A stretch of 64,000 bases of DNA from the NCBI GenBank assembly GCA_022495995.1, contig JAFEMH010005432.1, forward strand, positions 1 through 64,000. The letters run 5' to 3'. The notes under the pieces were generated by a model that saw only the letters and a program-made list of their open reading frames with translations, ran no database searches and was not told the origin of the DNA. Below, piece after piece: positions 46,347-58,203 of this stretch. Positions within the stretch are counted from its first letter, which is position 1, and the number at the start of each line of letters is the position of its first letter. This stretch comes from Adenophora triphylla var. japonica (taxonomy: Eukaryota > Streptophyta > Magnoliopsida > Asterales > Campanulaceae). The position numbers and the translations under genes are program-made.

Positions 46347-47549
46347 GGTTGAGATATACAAATATACCATTAACTAGATCTTTTATAATAACTAGCAATA
46401 TAAATTATCTAGCAATTAATATTAAAAATGCAACACTTAAAAAAATATTTTTTGAATTTTCAAAAATTTATAAGGATTAAATACTTTTGGCAATAATTTA
46501 CTAAAAATAAAAGTAAACAATTATAATTTTTTTTGTAATTTTCGTAATAAAAGTAATTTTTTGGAATTTTCAAAATTTATGAAGATTAAAAAAATAACTA
46601 ATTAACACAATATTTAACTAGCGAGTAAACAATTAAATACTTAAAACAATAAAATTACCTTCAACTTTTACGATTTAATCACAAACATTCGTTTTGGAAA
46701 TAATTTGTTGTTGGTTTGAGAGAATTCTATGATGGATTGAATTTTTTTGTGAGAAAAATGGTAAAACTTACTCTTCTATTTATAGTAATTATAAATTCAT
46801 TTTGTACCAAATTTACCCCTAAATATGGCTGTTGGGAGGGGTAATTATGTCCCAAAAAATTAAAATCTGATAAATGAGTTGTTATGTGTAAATTGAACGA
46901 AAATACCCATCAAACGGATTTATTAACATATATATTTGATGACATTTTATACATTTACAAAAAAAAAAAAGTTGAACGGGCCACGGACTCAACGGATCTT
47001 CTGATACGCGGGCCAAAATTAGGGTCGTCACCATATACCCAGTCCAGGCCCGTCCCTTATACGAAGCGGGTTTCACGGGCTATCGGCGGCGGGCTCCACG
47101 GACGCGGGCCAAACAGTACACGGACCACAGTTTGGACGGGCATCCCACGGGGGACACGGCCCATAATGGCCAACTCCACTTAGTACTATTTTGAAAAATA
47201 ACTCTTTCTAAACTTTCATGAAGAAAAATAATTTATCATTAAATGTTTATCAAAGTTCAATTTAATTGTTAATCGATAAGTCAAAATGTTACATTTATTT
47301 TGAAAAATAGAAGAAGTACCATTTTAGGAATCGTAGTACTTATCAATGATACCTTAGAATATGTCAACTTTTGAAATTGCATTGGAATAAATAGATTTTC
47401 ATAAAATGATAGTTAAAGTTAGATTGAATTGAACATGTAATGTAAGTTATATTGATACTATTTTTATGGAATAGGGGGAGTATGTGAATCATTAATTGGA
47501 GTTGAAATTATTAACATTTGGTCACATAATATAAATATTGAATCAAATA

Positions 47550-48227
47550 CTTAACAACTAAAATTTTCTGTTTTTGTAAACCAAACCTTGTCAGAGCATT
47601 TTGTCCCCAAAAAATATTACTATTTACCATTTGATTACTTTCTCTCCCTCTCTAAATGTGAGTGTAAGTTAGTAAAAAAAAAGGGCATATCCCGCGATTT
47701 ATCTCCGCCAAAGATACCGGCGAACCCAGATTCATGGCCTGCATTGATCCTAATGGGAACCTGGGTAATAAAAAAAAAAAAAGTTAGTAAAAAAAAGGTC
47801 CAAAAGGTGATAGTTGGGCTGAAGTCGGGTCAGAATCGTGAGGCTCATTGGGTCGGGGCTAGGCGAGAAAGCTTAGTCGCTGCTCTATAAAGCCAGCCAT
47901 CCATACATCCATCCATTTGAATAGAGAGGGAGAGAGTTCATCACAAGTGAAACTATATTGCTCTATTCCTATGATCGCATTCTTACTAAGCTTCAAATAC
48001 AAATGATACAATGCCTTGGCCCTCAACACAAACGAGTACACACAATTAGCCCTGTTTTCTTAATAGCCCTTCAGTCACCTTATTGCCCCCACTTGGGTCA
48101 CAAGCCCACGCTACTGGACTCGGCAATCTCCTTCTTCTTTGTTATTCTTGTTTAATACCTCTACTTTTTTATTTGCTTCCGATGTGGGCTGGGCTTTGTT
48201 TTGGGAATCAAAAAGTTACAAATATTC
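47550..48227 (+). repeat. Tandem array, copy 3 (truncated)
   Basis: Matches the start of copies 1 and 2 through gggctttgttttggga and ends at about 48227, where copies 1 and 2 continue with aaccgat... and this copy changes to unrelated sequence. Confidence 0.85.
47958..48155 (+). CDS. Small hypothetical ORF, copy 3
   Basis: Third instance, 65 codons, differing at a few residues from copy 2. Same upstream ctctataaagccagcc block. Unknown function, coding status doubtful. Confidence 0.25.
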   Translation: MLYSYDRILTKLQIQMIQCLGPQHKRVHTISPVFLIALQSPYCPHLGHKPTLLDSAISFFFVILV

Positions 48228-49143
48228 ATTTTTGTTATAAAGTGCTAGTTAGGCCCAAGACATGTTAGGTTTGGGTTTTAAATTTAAGTTTTCGTTTTCA
48301 ACATTATATCCATTTTAAATACAATGAATACCAGAATTTTGGGTTATTATAATATTTTTTGCTCCAGCCCAATCACAGTAGACACGGCAGGCCCAATATT
48401 CATAATGGATCAGACATCCACAATCACCCTTATGCTCTATAGAAAAGAAATAGATAGAAAGTTATCCCGGGAATCGAGTGATTCCCGGGATAACTTTCTT
48501 TTTGATTCTCAATTTGAAAGTCTTAATTTCTTGAAAGTCTTCTAAATCAATCACCTAAATTCATTTTTCATAATCCGAAAAATCGCTATGGATATCTATT
48601 AGATAGTCTGCCAACTCCTGATAAAAGGTTAGATAGAAACTCGCGGCCAAAAAACTTTCCAACTTTTCTGGAGTTTTATTGCAAGGTAAGTATTTCAAAT
48701 ATTTTATGTCCGACTCTTCCTCCCCACAGCTGGTGCAAATTTGACATTCGTCAAAGCCCAAACTCGATTCCTCATAATATTTCTTGATTTTCAAGACGAT
48801 TTTCGGGCCCCACTTGGGTCACAAGCCCACATTACTGGGCTCAGCAGATACCCTGCAATGGAGACCGCAACCAAGAACCTAAAGGCTTATGCCTTGAGTA
48901 CCACTATTCTGCATAATCCCTTTCCAAGTGACTATTTCATCTAAATCACACACTCAAACAAACAAACAAAATGAAAAAATTACATTTTCATAGTAACCAA
49001 AATATATATCACCAGCCACTAGGTCTTTCTTTACGAGAATGAACAGATCTGCACACCACCCAAAACCCTTGTCCATCTCTCTCTCCATTAGATTATATAT
49101 ACAAGAAAAACAAAATGTCCCATTATGAATTTAAATAGAACAA
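48228..49143. other. Spacer between the array and the RAD5-type gene
   Basis: Contains a perfect 20-bp hairpin (48456-48499), an unrecognised 77-codon minus-strand frame (48561-48794, CQICTSCGEEE...; no support beyond being open), and a short block at about 48801-48840 (cccacttgggtcacaagccc) that repeats part of the triplicated small ORF. The last 200 bases are probably the 3' UTR of the gene at 49144. Confidence 0.5.
48456..48499. repeat. Perfect 20-bp inverted repeat with 4-base loop
   Basis: Arms AGAAAGTTATCCCGGGAATC and its exact complement around gagt. There is no T-run typical of any terminator, and plant genes do not use this type, so the role is open. Confidence 0.95.
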
Positions 49144-52100
49144 TCATCGGAAGAGCATTTTGAGCTCTTCAATCCTTGCTGACCGAACTTCATCATCTGT
49201 GAGGGCTCCAGCAATCATCCGTTGCTTCCTAGCCTGAACTTGTTGCATACGCTCCTCCACCGTCTCCTGATAATAGCAACTCAAGTTTATCAATATTTTC
49301 ATTTTTTATTACTGCCAACTAACTCAAACCTCTAATAGGATCTCTTACCTTGACAATGAATCTTCTTACACAAACTGTTCGCTTCTGCCCAATGCGGTGA
49401 ATTCGCATTATTGCTTGCTCCTCTACTGCAGGATTCCACCACGGGTCCTACAAATTGTAAAGTAGAAACATTATTGTGGGAGGAGAGAATGTAGAATCTA
49501 AATTTTTTTGAAGAAAGGCATGAAATAAGAGTATACCATTAGAAAGACGTTAGAAGCTGAAGTCAGATTCAAGCCAACGCCACCAACTTTTAATGACATC
49601 AACATTACCTGAAATGGAGAAAGAAATGCAATTTAGCATTTTCTATGCCTTAAATTTGTCTAGCATCAAAAAATGAATAAACCTTCAAGAATTACCGTCT
49701 TGTCTTTAGTCTCACTAAACTCCTTCAAAACCTTCTCCCTATTCTTCTGAGACAATCTCCCATCAAACCTCAAGAACTCAATCTTTTTCCTCTTCAGTGG
49801 TATCTCCAAGATATCAAGGAACGAAGTCCACTGGCTAAACACAATGCTCTTTTCCCCAGAACCTTTCTTTCTAATACCCTGCAAGCACTCCAAAAGCTTT
49901 GACACCTTTGATGACTCTTTCCAATTCTTTTCCACATCAATTCTAAATTTGCTGTCAGATGGGCATGTTATGAGGTCTGCCTTTTTAAGGACTTGCCTAC
50001 AAATTGGACATATCCCAGCTGCTGGTGTTCTCCAACTTGATAGAAGACAGTCTCTACACATCCTGTGTGCACAAGGTGTGAGCACAGGGTCATCTGCAGA
50101 CTCCAGGCAAATGGGGCATTCTGCATTTTCACCACGACGAATCCCCTCAACAACTTCCTCAACATACGCTTTAGAGGGGACTTTCTGATTTGGAGTTGCA
50201 GAATCAGGATTGGGTTCAAGGAATCTTTTTGCAAGATTATTCAAGTTTGCAAATTCTTGTGAGTCACCTCGGCTGCAGATTATACAAGAAGACTCGTATA
50301 AGAAAAGGGCCGTAGATACATGGGGCATAGAAAGAGAGACTGGCATCAGAATAGGTGCAAGCGAGTTCTTACCTCATAACAAGAAATGGGTGGTTGCAAC
50401 ACTGCCTTAATCTAAGTAGTAGTTCAAGAATATTAGCATAGTTGTGAAGAACTTTGCCTTGTGCCACAAACTGATCAAATTGGACCTGTTTTAAATAACC
50501 AAAAAGACGGTTAAACCATCTTCGTAATAACAATGACATTAAGTTTGTGAGGTAAAAAATGTTGGCATGAAACTCACTTTAGATCTTTTGAAGAGTGCAT
50601 CGTAAAAATCATGTTCTGCTTCGGATTGTTCACACTCAATGACTTGGATGTCAGTTGGAGGAAGAACAAGAATGGGCCTGATCCAGACAGTTTGAAGATT
50701 AAAAAGGCGCCATAAAACACATTGCACAATTGACATTAGTAATCATCAAAATAAAATAGCACTCACCTTCCTTCTTTATCTTTTGTATCCTTTGTTCTCC
50801 TCAGCATGAGTGGCCTCAGAATAGCCTTAATCAACTTTAGCCCTCTCTGGTCACCATTCTCATAAGGCCTTTGTATCAACCTTTGCCACCTAAGTTAAAC
50901 AACAATAATGATCAAAGGATCATTAAACCTGAGGTATTAACCAATAAAATCTCTATTGTCTTTATCATTTATATGATCTCCAAGTAGGATCTGATACATA
51001 CCATGCCCAATTGCACCACGGCTCAACGTGCAAGAAACATAGGAGGCTGTAGAGGTCTTCCAAATTATTCTGCAACCAATGAATTTTGCTTCATTTAAAT
51101 ACAATTAATAAAATATGATCTTCTATAGGCACAATGATACTAAAATATACTCTAATCGCTTGCTAAAATCAGTATTGAAATGTATTATAAGTCGTCACTA
51201 GCAAATTCTTCATATGCATATTATATATTTTTTCTGGAAATTTGTTGTTCACAGAATTTTTACAGTAAGAAGAAGCGGGTACCTGAAGGGGAGTGCCAGT
51301 AAGACACCAACGGCAGTAAGCGGACAATGCAAAGGCAGCCTGAGCAACTTGAGCTTTTGAAGATTTAATGGTATGGGCTTCATCTAGCACAACTCTATGC
51401 CAGTCAATTTTATGGAAAATGCTATTCTCAGAATCCTATACCCAAATTAAACAGATTTTAGTTGAGATCATTAATAAGTATATAGCTGAATGATAAGAGA
51501 CCATTAACAAGTCCAGAGTATATAATTAAGTGAATGTAAAAGTGGAAAAAGGGAATAAATGAATTAAGATATAGATAAAATAGCTTACAGCTTTGTAGGA
51601 TGCAGATAAGACACCATAAGTTGTCAAGACAACATCAGGCTCTGCTATCACTTTTGGATTATTGCTTCTTTCCCCTCCATAAAACACAGAAACAGAAATA
51701 CTTTCTGGTTTGGAATGGTTTTCAATTTCATCCTGTAGTTTGACGCTGTAAGTAATCTACTGATCATGTAGTATACAGTAAAGCATTTGAGAAATTGAAA
51801 TGGTAAAAGCAAAACATCAACCCTCACCTTCCATTGGCCCAGCAAAGCCATGGGACAGATGATGAGAGTGCCACCTTTTACTCTTTGAGAGGCTTTTGTA
51901 TCAAAATCTTGTTTCCGTTTCTTTATATATTCAGTTGTAACTGCATCATCTGGGACGGAATTATCATTGGGGGACCCTCTGCCAGGTCTTGAGAGTATAA
52001 GAGCTATTGTCATAACAGTCTTACCAAGCCCCATTGCATCTGCTAATATCTGCAAAACATGACTGGATTAGAAAAGGAATTGTAATGACATTATCCCAAT

Positions 52101-55093
52101 ACATTGTACAAAAAAGACACAATGATAGACAAATGCATTGCTACTGAAATTGCATATCACTTTTTGAAAAGGAAGGAGATGATAGAAAAAACTTACCCCT
52201 CCTCTGGCCATCTGTGTTGCAGTTGGAAATTTTGTGGTAGCTTCCCCGGAGAAATTGTTGACATAAATTGAGGTAGCCCTCCTATTGATTAAAAAAAATG
52301 AATAATTTTTCAACATACAGTATAGTGGACTTTGACTTAAAATTTGGGGAAATACAAGCTCCAACTTAAAGAAGGTTCATAGAAAGTGCTTACTCATCAC
52401 ATATTCGGTACGCTGACCAGCATGGATGGAGTGTTTTTGTTGTTTTCTCATCATCTACTCCCTTCTCCAACTCTGACATCCAGTAGAGAGCTTGTTTCTG
52501 GTATGGCCTTAAATCACACATTAAATTACTTGGGGGATCCATCTCCTGCAAACACCAAGAGAGCAGTAGAGGTTACTTTATACATCAAATATGATAGTTA
52601 CTGCCCTAGCTAGTTCCATAAATTTGGAAAGTAGAACATAAAGATTTTGTGTTATTGTTGTTATACCTCTAAGTTATACATGTCAACAGCCCCAACAAGC
52701 TTGTTCAAAGATGATTCTGAGATAACTTGCTCATCTTTACCTTGTTCTGGATAGGCCTCATTACCCTTTCTTCGTTTTGCCATGGGCAGCACAGCCACAG
52801 CTTCATTTGAATCACCCTGTTGATTGATGGAAAAAAGGTCAAATTGTCTTCTTTCTCATCATTAATGCAATAAGATTTTTTATTTTTCCATTTCCCCCTT
52901 CAGGTTGGTGTGAGTATCCATGTACCAATTATAGCAACCAATTCAAAATACAAACACGGGTGCATAACTCATTGCTTTGGGGAAGCACTTATCATACAAA
53001 ATTGTTGCAATTTTTCAATGAGTTGGTATTGGAAAAAATGTGTAGCATGATCATAATTCCAGACAAGAAATAATTTTGTGATTCAAACAATCTTAAGCAA
53101 ATGGAGATGCATATAACAAGAAAATATATAGGGCTCAGGAGAACGTACATCTAAATTTAGCCCACGCTTCCGCGAATCAAGATCTTCTGGTGTAAAATCA
53201 GCCTGGTGGGAGAAATAGACCATTAAGTTTAGCAATGAACAAAACAATAATGGCACTACAAAAAAGAAGTCCTAAAGTTGCAACAAAAATCAAATAAAAT
53301 ACCCTTTGAAATGGATTGATTTTCAGCAAGTTGAATAAAGTTAAGAGTGGATAAATTGTGGAGTCTATGTTTGAAGAGGCATCTAGCTTCCAAGATGCTG
53401 TCTCACAATCAGTGAACACAGAATGGTGAATGTAAAAACTGCAAGCATGACAACAATCACAATCTGATTGTTAGGTAAGAAATAAAAATCTATCTCAAAA
53501 TCATTTGCTTTCAAGAGCAACAGAGAATATGAGTCAGTAAAGCAAAGGGTTTTGAAATTAAACCTTATAAACAGCATTATCTCTTGCATCAAACAAAGGC
53601 TTGTGGGAGCAGCTATGCATCTACCATATACTTTCACCTTTTTTGAATTTACAAGTGGAACAAGGCATTTTGCCCACTCCATTGGAAGACGCCCAATCTA
53701 AGCATAGTCAAAATAAAAATACATAAGGCTCTTTTAACTTTTCAATCTTGCATACCCAAAATGTAACCTGTAAAACTTAACCCACTGTCGCAAATCATGT
53801 GTATCCAACAAAATGTCATAATCATTGAAACAACTAAGTATATAGCGCAGCTTAGTTAAGCACTTGAATAAACTACAAAAACCTCAACCCAAATGAAATG
53901 CAACATAAATAAAATACAGAAATATGAAATGTTACCTCTCCAGATCTTTTAGTCGAGAACCTCACAATTGAAGATGCAGCATTGGCAGCTTTTGCACTAA
54001 CCCATGGTGCACTTGACCTATTTCGGGATTCCCAACTAGGAAATGTAAAATGAACAATCTCATTGTCCTCCAATTTCCTCCCTTTAGTAGTTGAAAGCCC
54101 CGTGATTGTGGTTCTCCCAACCAATAACCAATCAGGCTCCTCTGGAAAATCCCCATCCTCTATCACCACTGTATTTAACCTCGTATCCTGAACTTTAGGC
54201 TTCTTCACATTTCGGGGTTTCAGAGAATCATAACCGGAAGGGGGCCTTGATGAGATTGGTTGGACCATTTTGGGTAGTTCTTGGGGTACTTTACAAGTAG
54301 ATGAGGGGGGTATTGATGAGATTGGTTGAACCAATTTGGGTTTTTCTGGTTCTTTAGGAATAGATGACTCAACTTCCTTCACCCCATGTTCCCGAAGATA
54401 TTCTTGAAATTCCCTTTCCAATTTAATCCTAAAATCCTCTTCTTTTTCTTCTTCTTTAACAACAACATTATCTTTAACAGAATCAGGCATTTCCTCCTTA
54501 ACCTTAACATCAACTTTAACATCTGACTCAATAACTGGCTCAACTTTGACCCGCTCATTAGGGTTTTCTTTCTCAGCTAGGGTTTCTAAAGATTCCTCTT
54601 TTGACATAACTTTAACATCCTCAGTGGAATCAATTGTCGGTTCAGCTTTCACCCGTTTATCAGGCATTTCTTTCTCAGATAAACAATCTAAATATTCCTC
54701 TTTTGACAAAACCTTAGTATTAGTAGCTACAAGAAACTCATCAAACGACATTTTGGTTTTCTCGACAGAATTATCTAAACAACACTTGTTACCTCGAGGG
54801 TCATTCTCTTTCAGATTAGGGTAAGACCCAGGAACAGGTTTGACATCATCGGATTCTTCTTCAATCATTTCCTGCTTGAACTGGGTAGAGACTCGGGCTC
54901 CGGTGCTTGTTTTGGTGGACTTGACAGAGATCGGTGGAGAGGTGTCAAGGAGGTGGTTGACGGCAGCGTTAGGGTTGTTTCCACACTGAGAGAGGGCTTT
55001 GAGGATGTCGGAATCAGGGTATTGGTTACCAATGATGGATTTGATTGTTTTGATGTTGTTTGAATCGTCTATACCAATAGGGTTTGCCTCCAT
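49144..55093 (-). CDS. RAD5B: RAD5-type SWI2/SNF2 DNA translocase with HIRAN and RING domains, intact, 18 exons
   Basis: Exons (plus coordinates, 5' to 3'): 53936-55093, 53564-53697, 53303-53438, 53149-53202, 52667-52816, 52394-52545, 52197-52281, 51828-52049, 51589-51732, 51283-51435, 51002-51069, 50767-50889, 50578-50677, 50373-50485, 49696-50272, 49537-49608, 49349-49447, 49144-49266. All junctions are GT-AG and the sum is 3663 nt, 1220 residues with no break. Domains: UBA/CUE-like helix set (15-50), Lys/Glu-rich linker, HIRAN (about 320-430), Walker A DAMGLGKT (627-634), DEAH (763-766), C3HC4 RING inserted in the ATPase (CPICLE from 983), motif VI region HRIGQ in exon 17. RAD5/HLTF proteins act in the nucleus in postreplication repair: the RING joins ubiquitin to PCNA and the ATPase remodels stalled forks. 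The long N terminus fits the RAD5B branch better than RAD5A (about 1030 residues); that paralogue choice is an inference. Confidence 0.92.
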
Positions 55094-55223
55094 TGCTCGG
55101 ATTGATCAATGGAGAAGCCAGTAGAGAGAGAGATTGAAATGCAATTCTTTTGGGGCAGAAAAATAGAAAGGGATTTGGGTGAAAATACAGAAGTGAATTT
55201 GGAGCAAAATGGAGGGGTTTCAG

Positions 55224-55230
55224 TTTTATA
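55224..55230 (-). promoter_or_regulatory. Possible TATA box of the RAD5-type gene
   Basis: TATAAAA on the minus strand, about 135 bp upstream of the start codon. Typical sequence and distance; no expression evidence. Confidence 0.4.
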
Positions 55231-55249
55231 ATTGGGTGGGCGGGGTCGT

Positions 55250-55261
55250 TTTGGCGCGAAA
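55250..55261. promoter_or_regulatory. E2F-like site, palindromic TTTGGCGCGAAA
   Basis: Fits the E2F consensus TTTSSCGC on both strands, about 160 bp upstream of the start codon and next to the TATA-like box. E2F sites drive S-phase expression of many plant replication and repair genes. Confidence 0.6.
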
Positions 55262-55326
55262 CATTTGACTTTGTGAAGATTCGCGGGTGTGGGAGGGTTC
55301 ATCAGTCTACCGAAATTTTACCGCGC

Positions 55327-55335
55327 TTTGGCGCG
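55327..55335. promoter_or_regulatory. Second E2F-like site, TTTGGCGCG
   Basis: TTTGGCGC core about 235 bp upstream of the start codon. Confidence 0.45.
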
Positions 55336-55439
55336 ATGGAGAAGGGATTTTGATATAGTGGTAGAAATTTGGAGATCTTTTCACGGTGTCCTTTTGATTG
55401 GGCCGGGAAAGTAGTTGTGCTTTTTCACATTGGATCGGG

Positions 55440-56175
55440 CGTAAGTTGTTCGGTTCAAACTGCAATTTGATATTGAATCGAATCAAATCATGCAGTTTAA
55501 TTTGATTTTCAAATATAAATGGTTCGATTCAATTTTAAATATTGTCAAATCACATGATTTGTTTTGGTTTGTGGTCTGATTCTTTCAGACCAAACCAAAC
55601 CGTGGTTTGACACTACGAGACTCAAACACTAAAACGAACCGCGAGAACAAACCGCCAACCCAACCCACCACCAAATCACATTACATAAATTAATCATAAC
55701 CTCCGTTTTTTGTATCTTATTTAATATTAATTTCATCATTTGTTATCTTTATTTCGACACCTAAATAACCAAGTTATTTCCACGATCGACACTGTAAAGT
55801 GTTTTTATTTCTTCGGCCTCTCTCTTTTTCTAGTTTCTCTTTTTTTCTGACTTTTCTCTTAAACACCTGCATCTTTCGCTTTTTCTCTGTGATCATGAAA
55901 AATATAAACAAATATAATAATGAGTTGCGGTTTGAATCGTGGTTTGAACCGTAATATAAATCATGATCTAAATCATGGTCTGGACCTCAGTCTGAACCGT
56001 GGTTTGAACCACATAATTGAATCGCGATTTGAACCAAATCGAATCAAATCATATATAGCGGTTTGGAATGGTTTGAATTTTTTCATGGTTCGATTCGTTT
56101 TGAAATTTTTTCAAACCGATAACTTGTGGTTTGGTCCGTAAATTCCCCCCAAACCGTACCATTTACACCCCTACA
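55440..56175. repeat. Dispersed AT-rich repeat with ggtttgaacc words
   Basis: Dense in gaatcgaatcaaatca, ggtttgaaccg and inverted forms, and ends ccgtaccatttacaccccta, like 16205 and 37865. Probably a small DNA transposon, but I see no target duplication. The frame at 55920 (repeated Gly-Leu-Asn-Arg) is an artefact of these words. Confidence 0.4.
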
Positions 56176-56750
56176 TTGGACAGTCCATTTAACGAACTCT
56201 GAGATGGCTCGGTTACATGGGTAGGTCCATAAAGCGGCAAAGCCACACACACCGTATTTGACCATATTGGAGGCAATTGACCTCCTTTTTTTTATAAAAA
56301 ATAATTTTAATATTTTCAAGCCAATATTTCACACAAAAAAAAAAAACATTTTTTGTAAGGTATAGAAAAAATGGGTTTTGAGCGAAACTTACCTCTTGCA
56401 CTGACGCCTTCGTACGTTCGTCTTGTTCTTACTCTGTGTTATTGCGTCTCCAATTAGGAAGGAATTCGATTTCTATTTCGTGAAATCTTCGACCTTCTTC
56501 TTCTTCCCATGCAACCTTATTGGTTTCTCCAATCGAATCTCTGATGAAATTTGATGACGTTATGAAAATCAGCCCGTATAAGGGTGGCAAAGGTTGTAGA
56601 AAATGTCCCCATATCCATAAGAATGTCGGATATTTGCAAGAAATAACATTGTTAGAGGTGTGGGGGTTGTCCCGATATAACCCTCGGGTGTAAGAATCAA
56701 TATGTGTGTGTGGGAGTAAAAATGTATAAGAGAGATAACTCTATAAAGTG

Positions 56751-56755
<5 letters not shown>
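56176..56755. other. Spacer, nothing recognised
   Basis: Mixed-composition sequence without a supported gene or repeat. Confidence 0.4.

Positions 56756-56808
<53 letters not shown>
56756..56808. repeat. (TA)n microsatellite
   Basis: 53 bp of alternating TA. Confidence 0.95.
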
Positions 56809-56810
<2 letters not shown>

Positions 56811-56859
56811 TCACACTCTAATGAGAACCGTTTAAAATGAGAATCGTGAGAACCACTTG

Positions 56860-57045
56860 TATACAGTAGATATTTAGCTACTGTATACATATACAATAGA
56901 CTGTATACATATACAGTAGATACTTAGCTACTGTACACAAGTGTATACGTGTGGTTATACACTTGTATACAGTAGATACTTAACTACTGTATACATATAA
57001 AGTAGACTGTAGATATTTAGCTACTGTATACATATACAATATCCT
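56860..57045. repeat. Cluster of short palindromes (gtatacagtag/ctactgtatac)
   Basis: GTATACAGTAG followed within ten bases by CTACTGTATAC, several times, with catatacaatagac spacers. It abuts the broken edge of the copia element. Confidence 0.8.
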
Positions 57046-57049
57046 ATTT

Positions 57050-58203
57050 CTAGCAATTTTACTACTGACAGTAGATTATAGCGAACTCCAGGTGCGTAAA
57101 GTACTTCATGCAAAGTCAATCTGCGTCCATTCCGCAAAAGGAGCTGGTACGAGCCAACCCCTTTGACTTCCACGGTCGAGCTATTTCCCATGAAAATGCT
57201 TCGCGTACTAGCTGGAATCTTCCTATAATCTACAAATCCCGCACGATCCCACGTCACATGTTTTGTGGAGCCTGAGTCTACAATCCATTCAGGGAGAGAG
57301 TCAGCTAACAAAACATGAGAGCAAACACAAAGTTGCATAGATCTAGGATTTAGAGGTACCTTCTTGGGCTCAGGACAAGTCCGAGCAAAATGACCCAAGG
57401 TTCTACAGTTGTAGCACTTTTGCTTAGAAATATTCTTCTTGCCTCTGCGTTTAGCAATCTTGCCAGCTTTTGGCCCCAGTTTCTGAGCCTTCTTGCCTTT
57501 ATTACCCTGATTCTTACGCTACCCATTTGGCTTGCGCTGATCATCAAGAGTAACAATAGCAAGGTCACGAGTCGCAGCACTCATCGCGCAACTTGCCTCA
57601 TGGCGCTCTGCCTCAAGCTCAACATGACGGGAAACATCTGCAAAAGTCTGAATGGAGTCTCGTATGAGTCAGATCCGCCTCAAATTACTCCACGAGTCCA
57701 AGAGTGAACGAATCACGGCTTGGACTTGCTGCTCATCGACAAGATACTACCCGAAGACGAAGCTCACGAATCATACTGCATAATTCACGTAGCCGATCGG
57801 GAATGGATCGCTTCTCGGTCAATCTTATACGATTCAAACTTGTATGTTAAGGTACGAAGCCTTGTTGCGGATGTGTTACCAAATGCAAACTTTAATTTGG
57901 TCCCACATGTCCTTAGCAAGAGAGCGCTTCAAACTGCCCAACCAGGTCGTTGTGCATGCTGCTCAACATAGTAAAGCGAGCACAACGGTCCTTCTTGACC
58001 CATGACTGAAAAGCCTGCATGTTCTGACGGTGTTGGGTGACGGTATTGCTACCCATCTCTGGCTCAAGCATCACAGTGTCAAGGTTCTCAAGAACCTCTT
58101 GCTAGTTTAGCAAGTATGTGATCTTCCTTTGCCAAACACTATAATTTTTGCCATCCAATTTCTCACCCCTATTCAAATCAGCAATTACGTTCTTTGATGC
58201 CAT
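57050..58203 (-). pseudogene. copia gag and protease start (broken)
   Basis: Start ATG at 58201-58203 (MASKNVIADLNRGEKLDGKNY-type beginning, typical of copia gag). A CCHC zinc knuckle near 57370-57420 (CYNC...GHFARTC) and the protease active site WIVDSGSTKHVTW near 57260 follow. Several stops and a shift lie between 58110 and 57540; from 57398 to 57021 the frame is clean. Confidence 0.8.

Larger units (their letters stand above)
43174..47178 (-). mobile_element. hAT transposon with deleted transposase, copy 2, interrupted by a LINE
   Basis: Starts TGGGGATGGCCAAACGGGC, ends like copy 1; flanks CGTAGTAT and CTTAGTAC. Transposase remnants at about 43960-44990 on the minus strand match copy 1 closely, including DELHQYLEIPYYPLDC. 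The same core is missing, so the deletion predates the duplication. Confidence 0.85.
36960..47550 (+). repeat. Tandem array, copy 2
   Basis: Collinear with copy 1 from about 15430; the stretch 36612-37640 in turn matches the start of copy 3 at 47200-48225. Private to copy 2: a 1635-bp Mutator-like insert at 37875 and a LINE at 45108. Boundaries are approximate because homology is continuous across unit junctions. Confidence 0.85.

Noticed and set aside
48561..48794. 77-codon minus-strand frame with a CxxC pair
   Set aside because: No start context, neighbour or family that I recognise; length is within chance for AT-rich DNA.
55920..56141. Repeated Gly-Leu-Asn protein
   Set aside because: Produced by ggtttgaaccg words of a dispersed repeat.
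57720..57971. 83-codon plus-strand frame
   Set aside because: Shadow of copia gag on the opposite strand.
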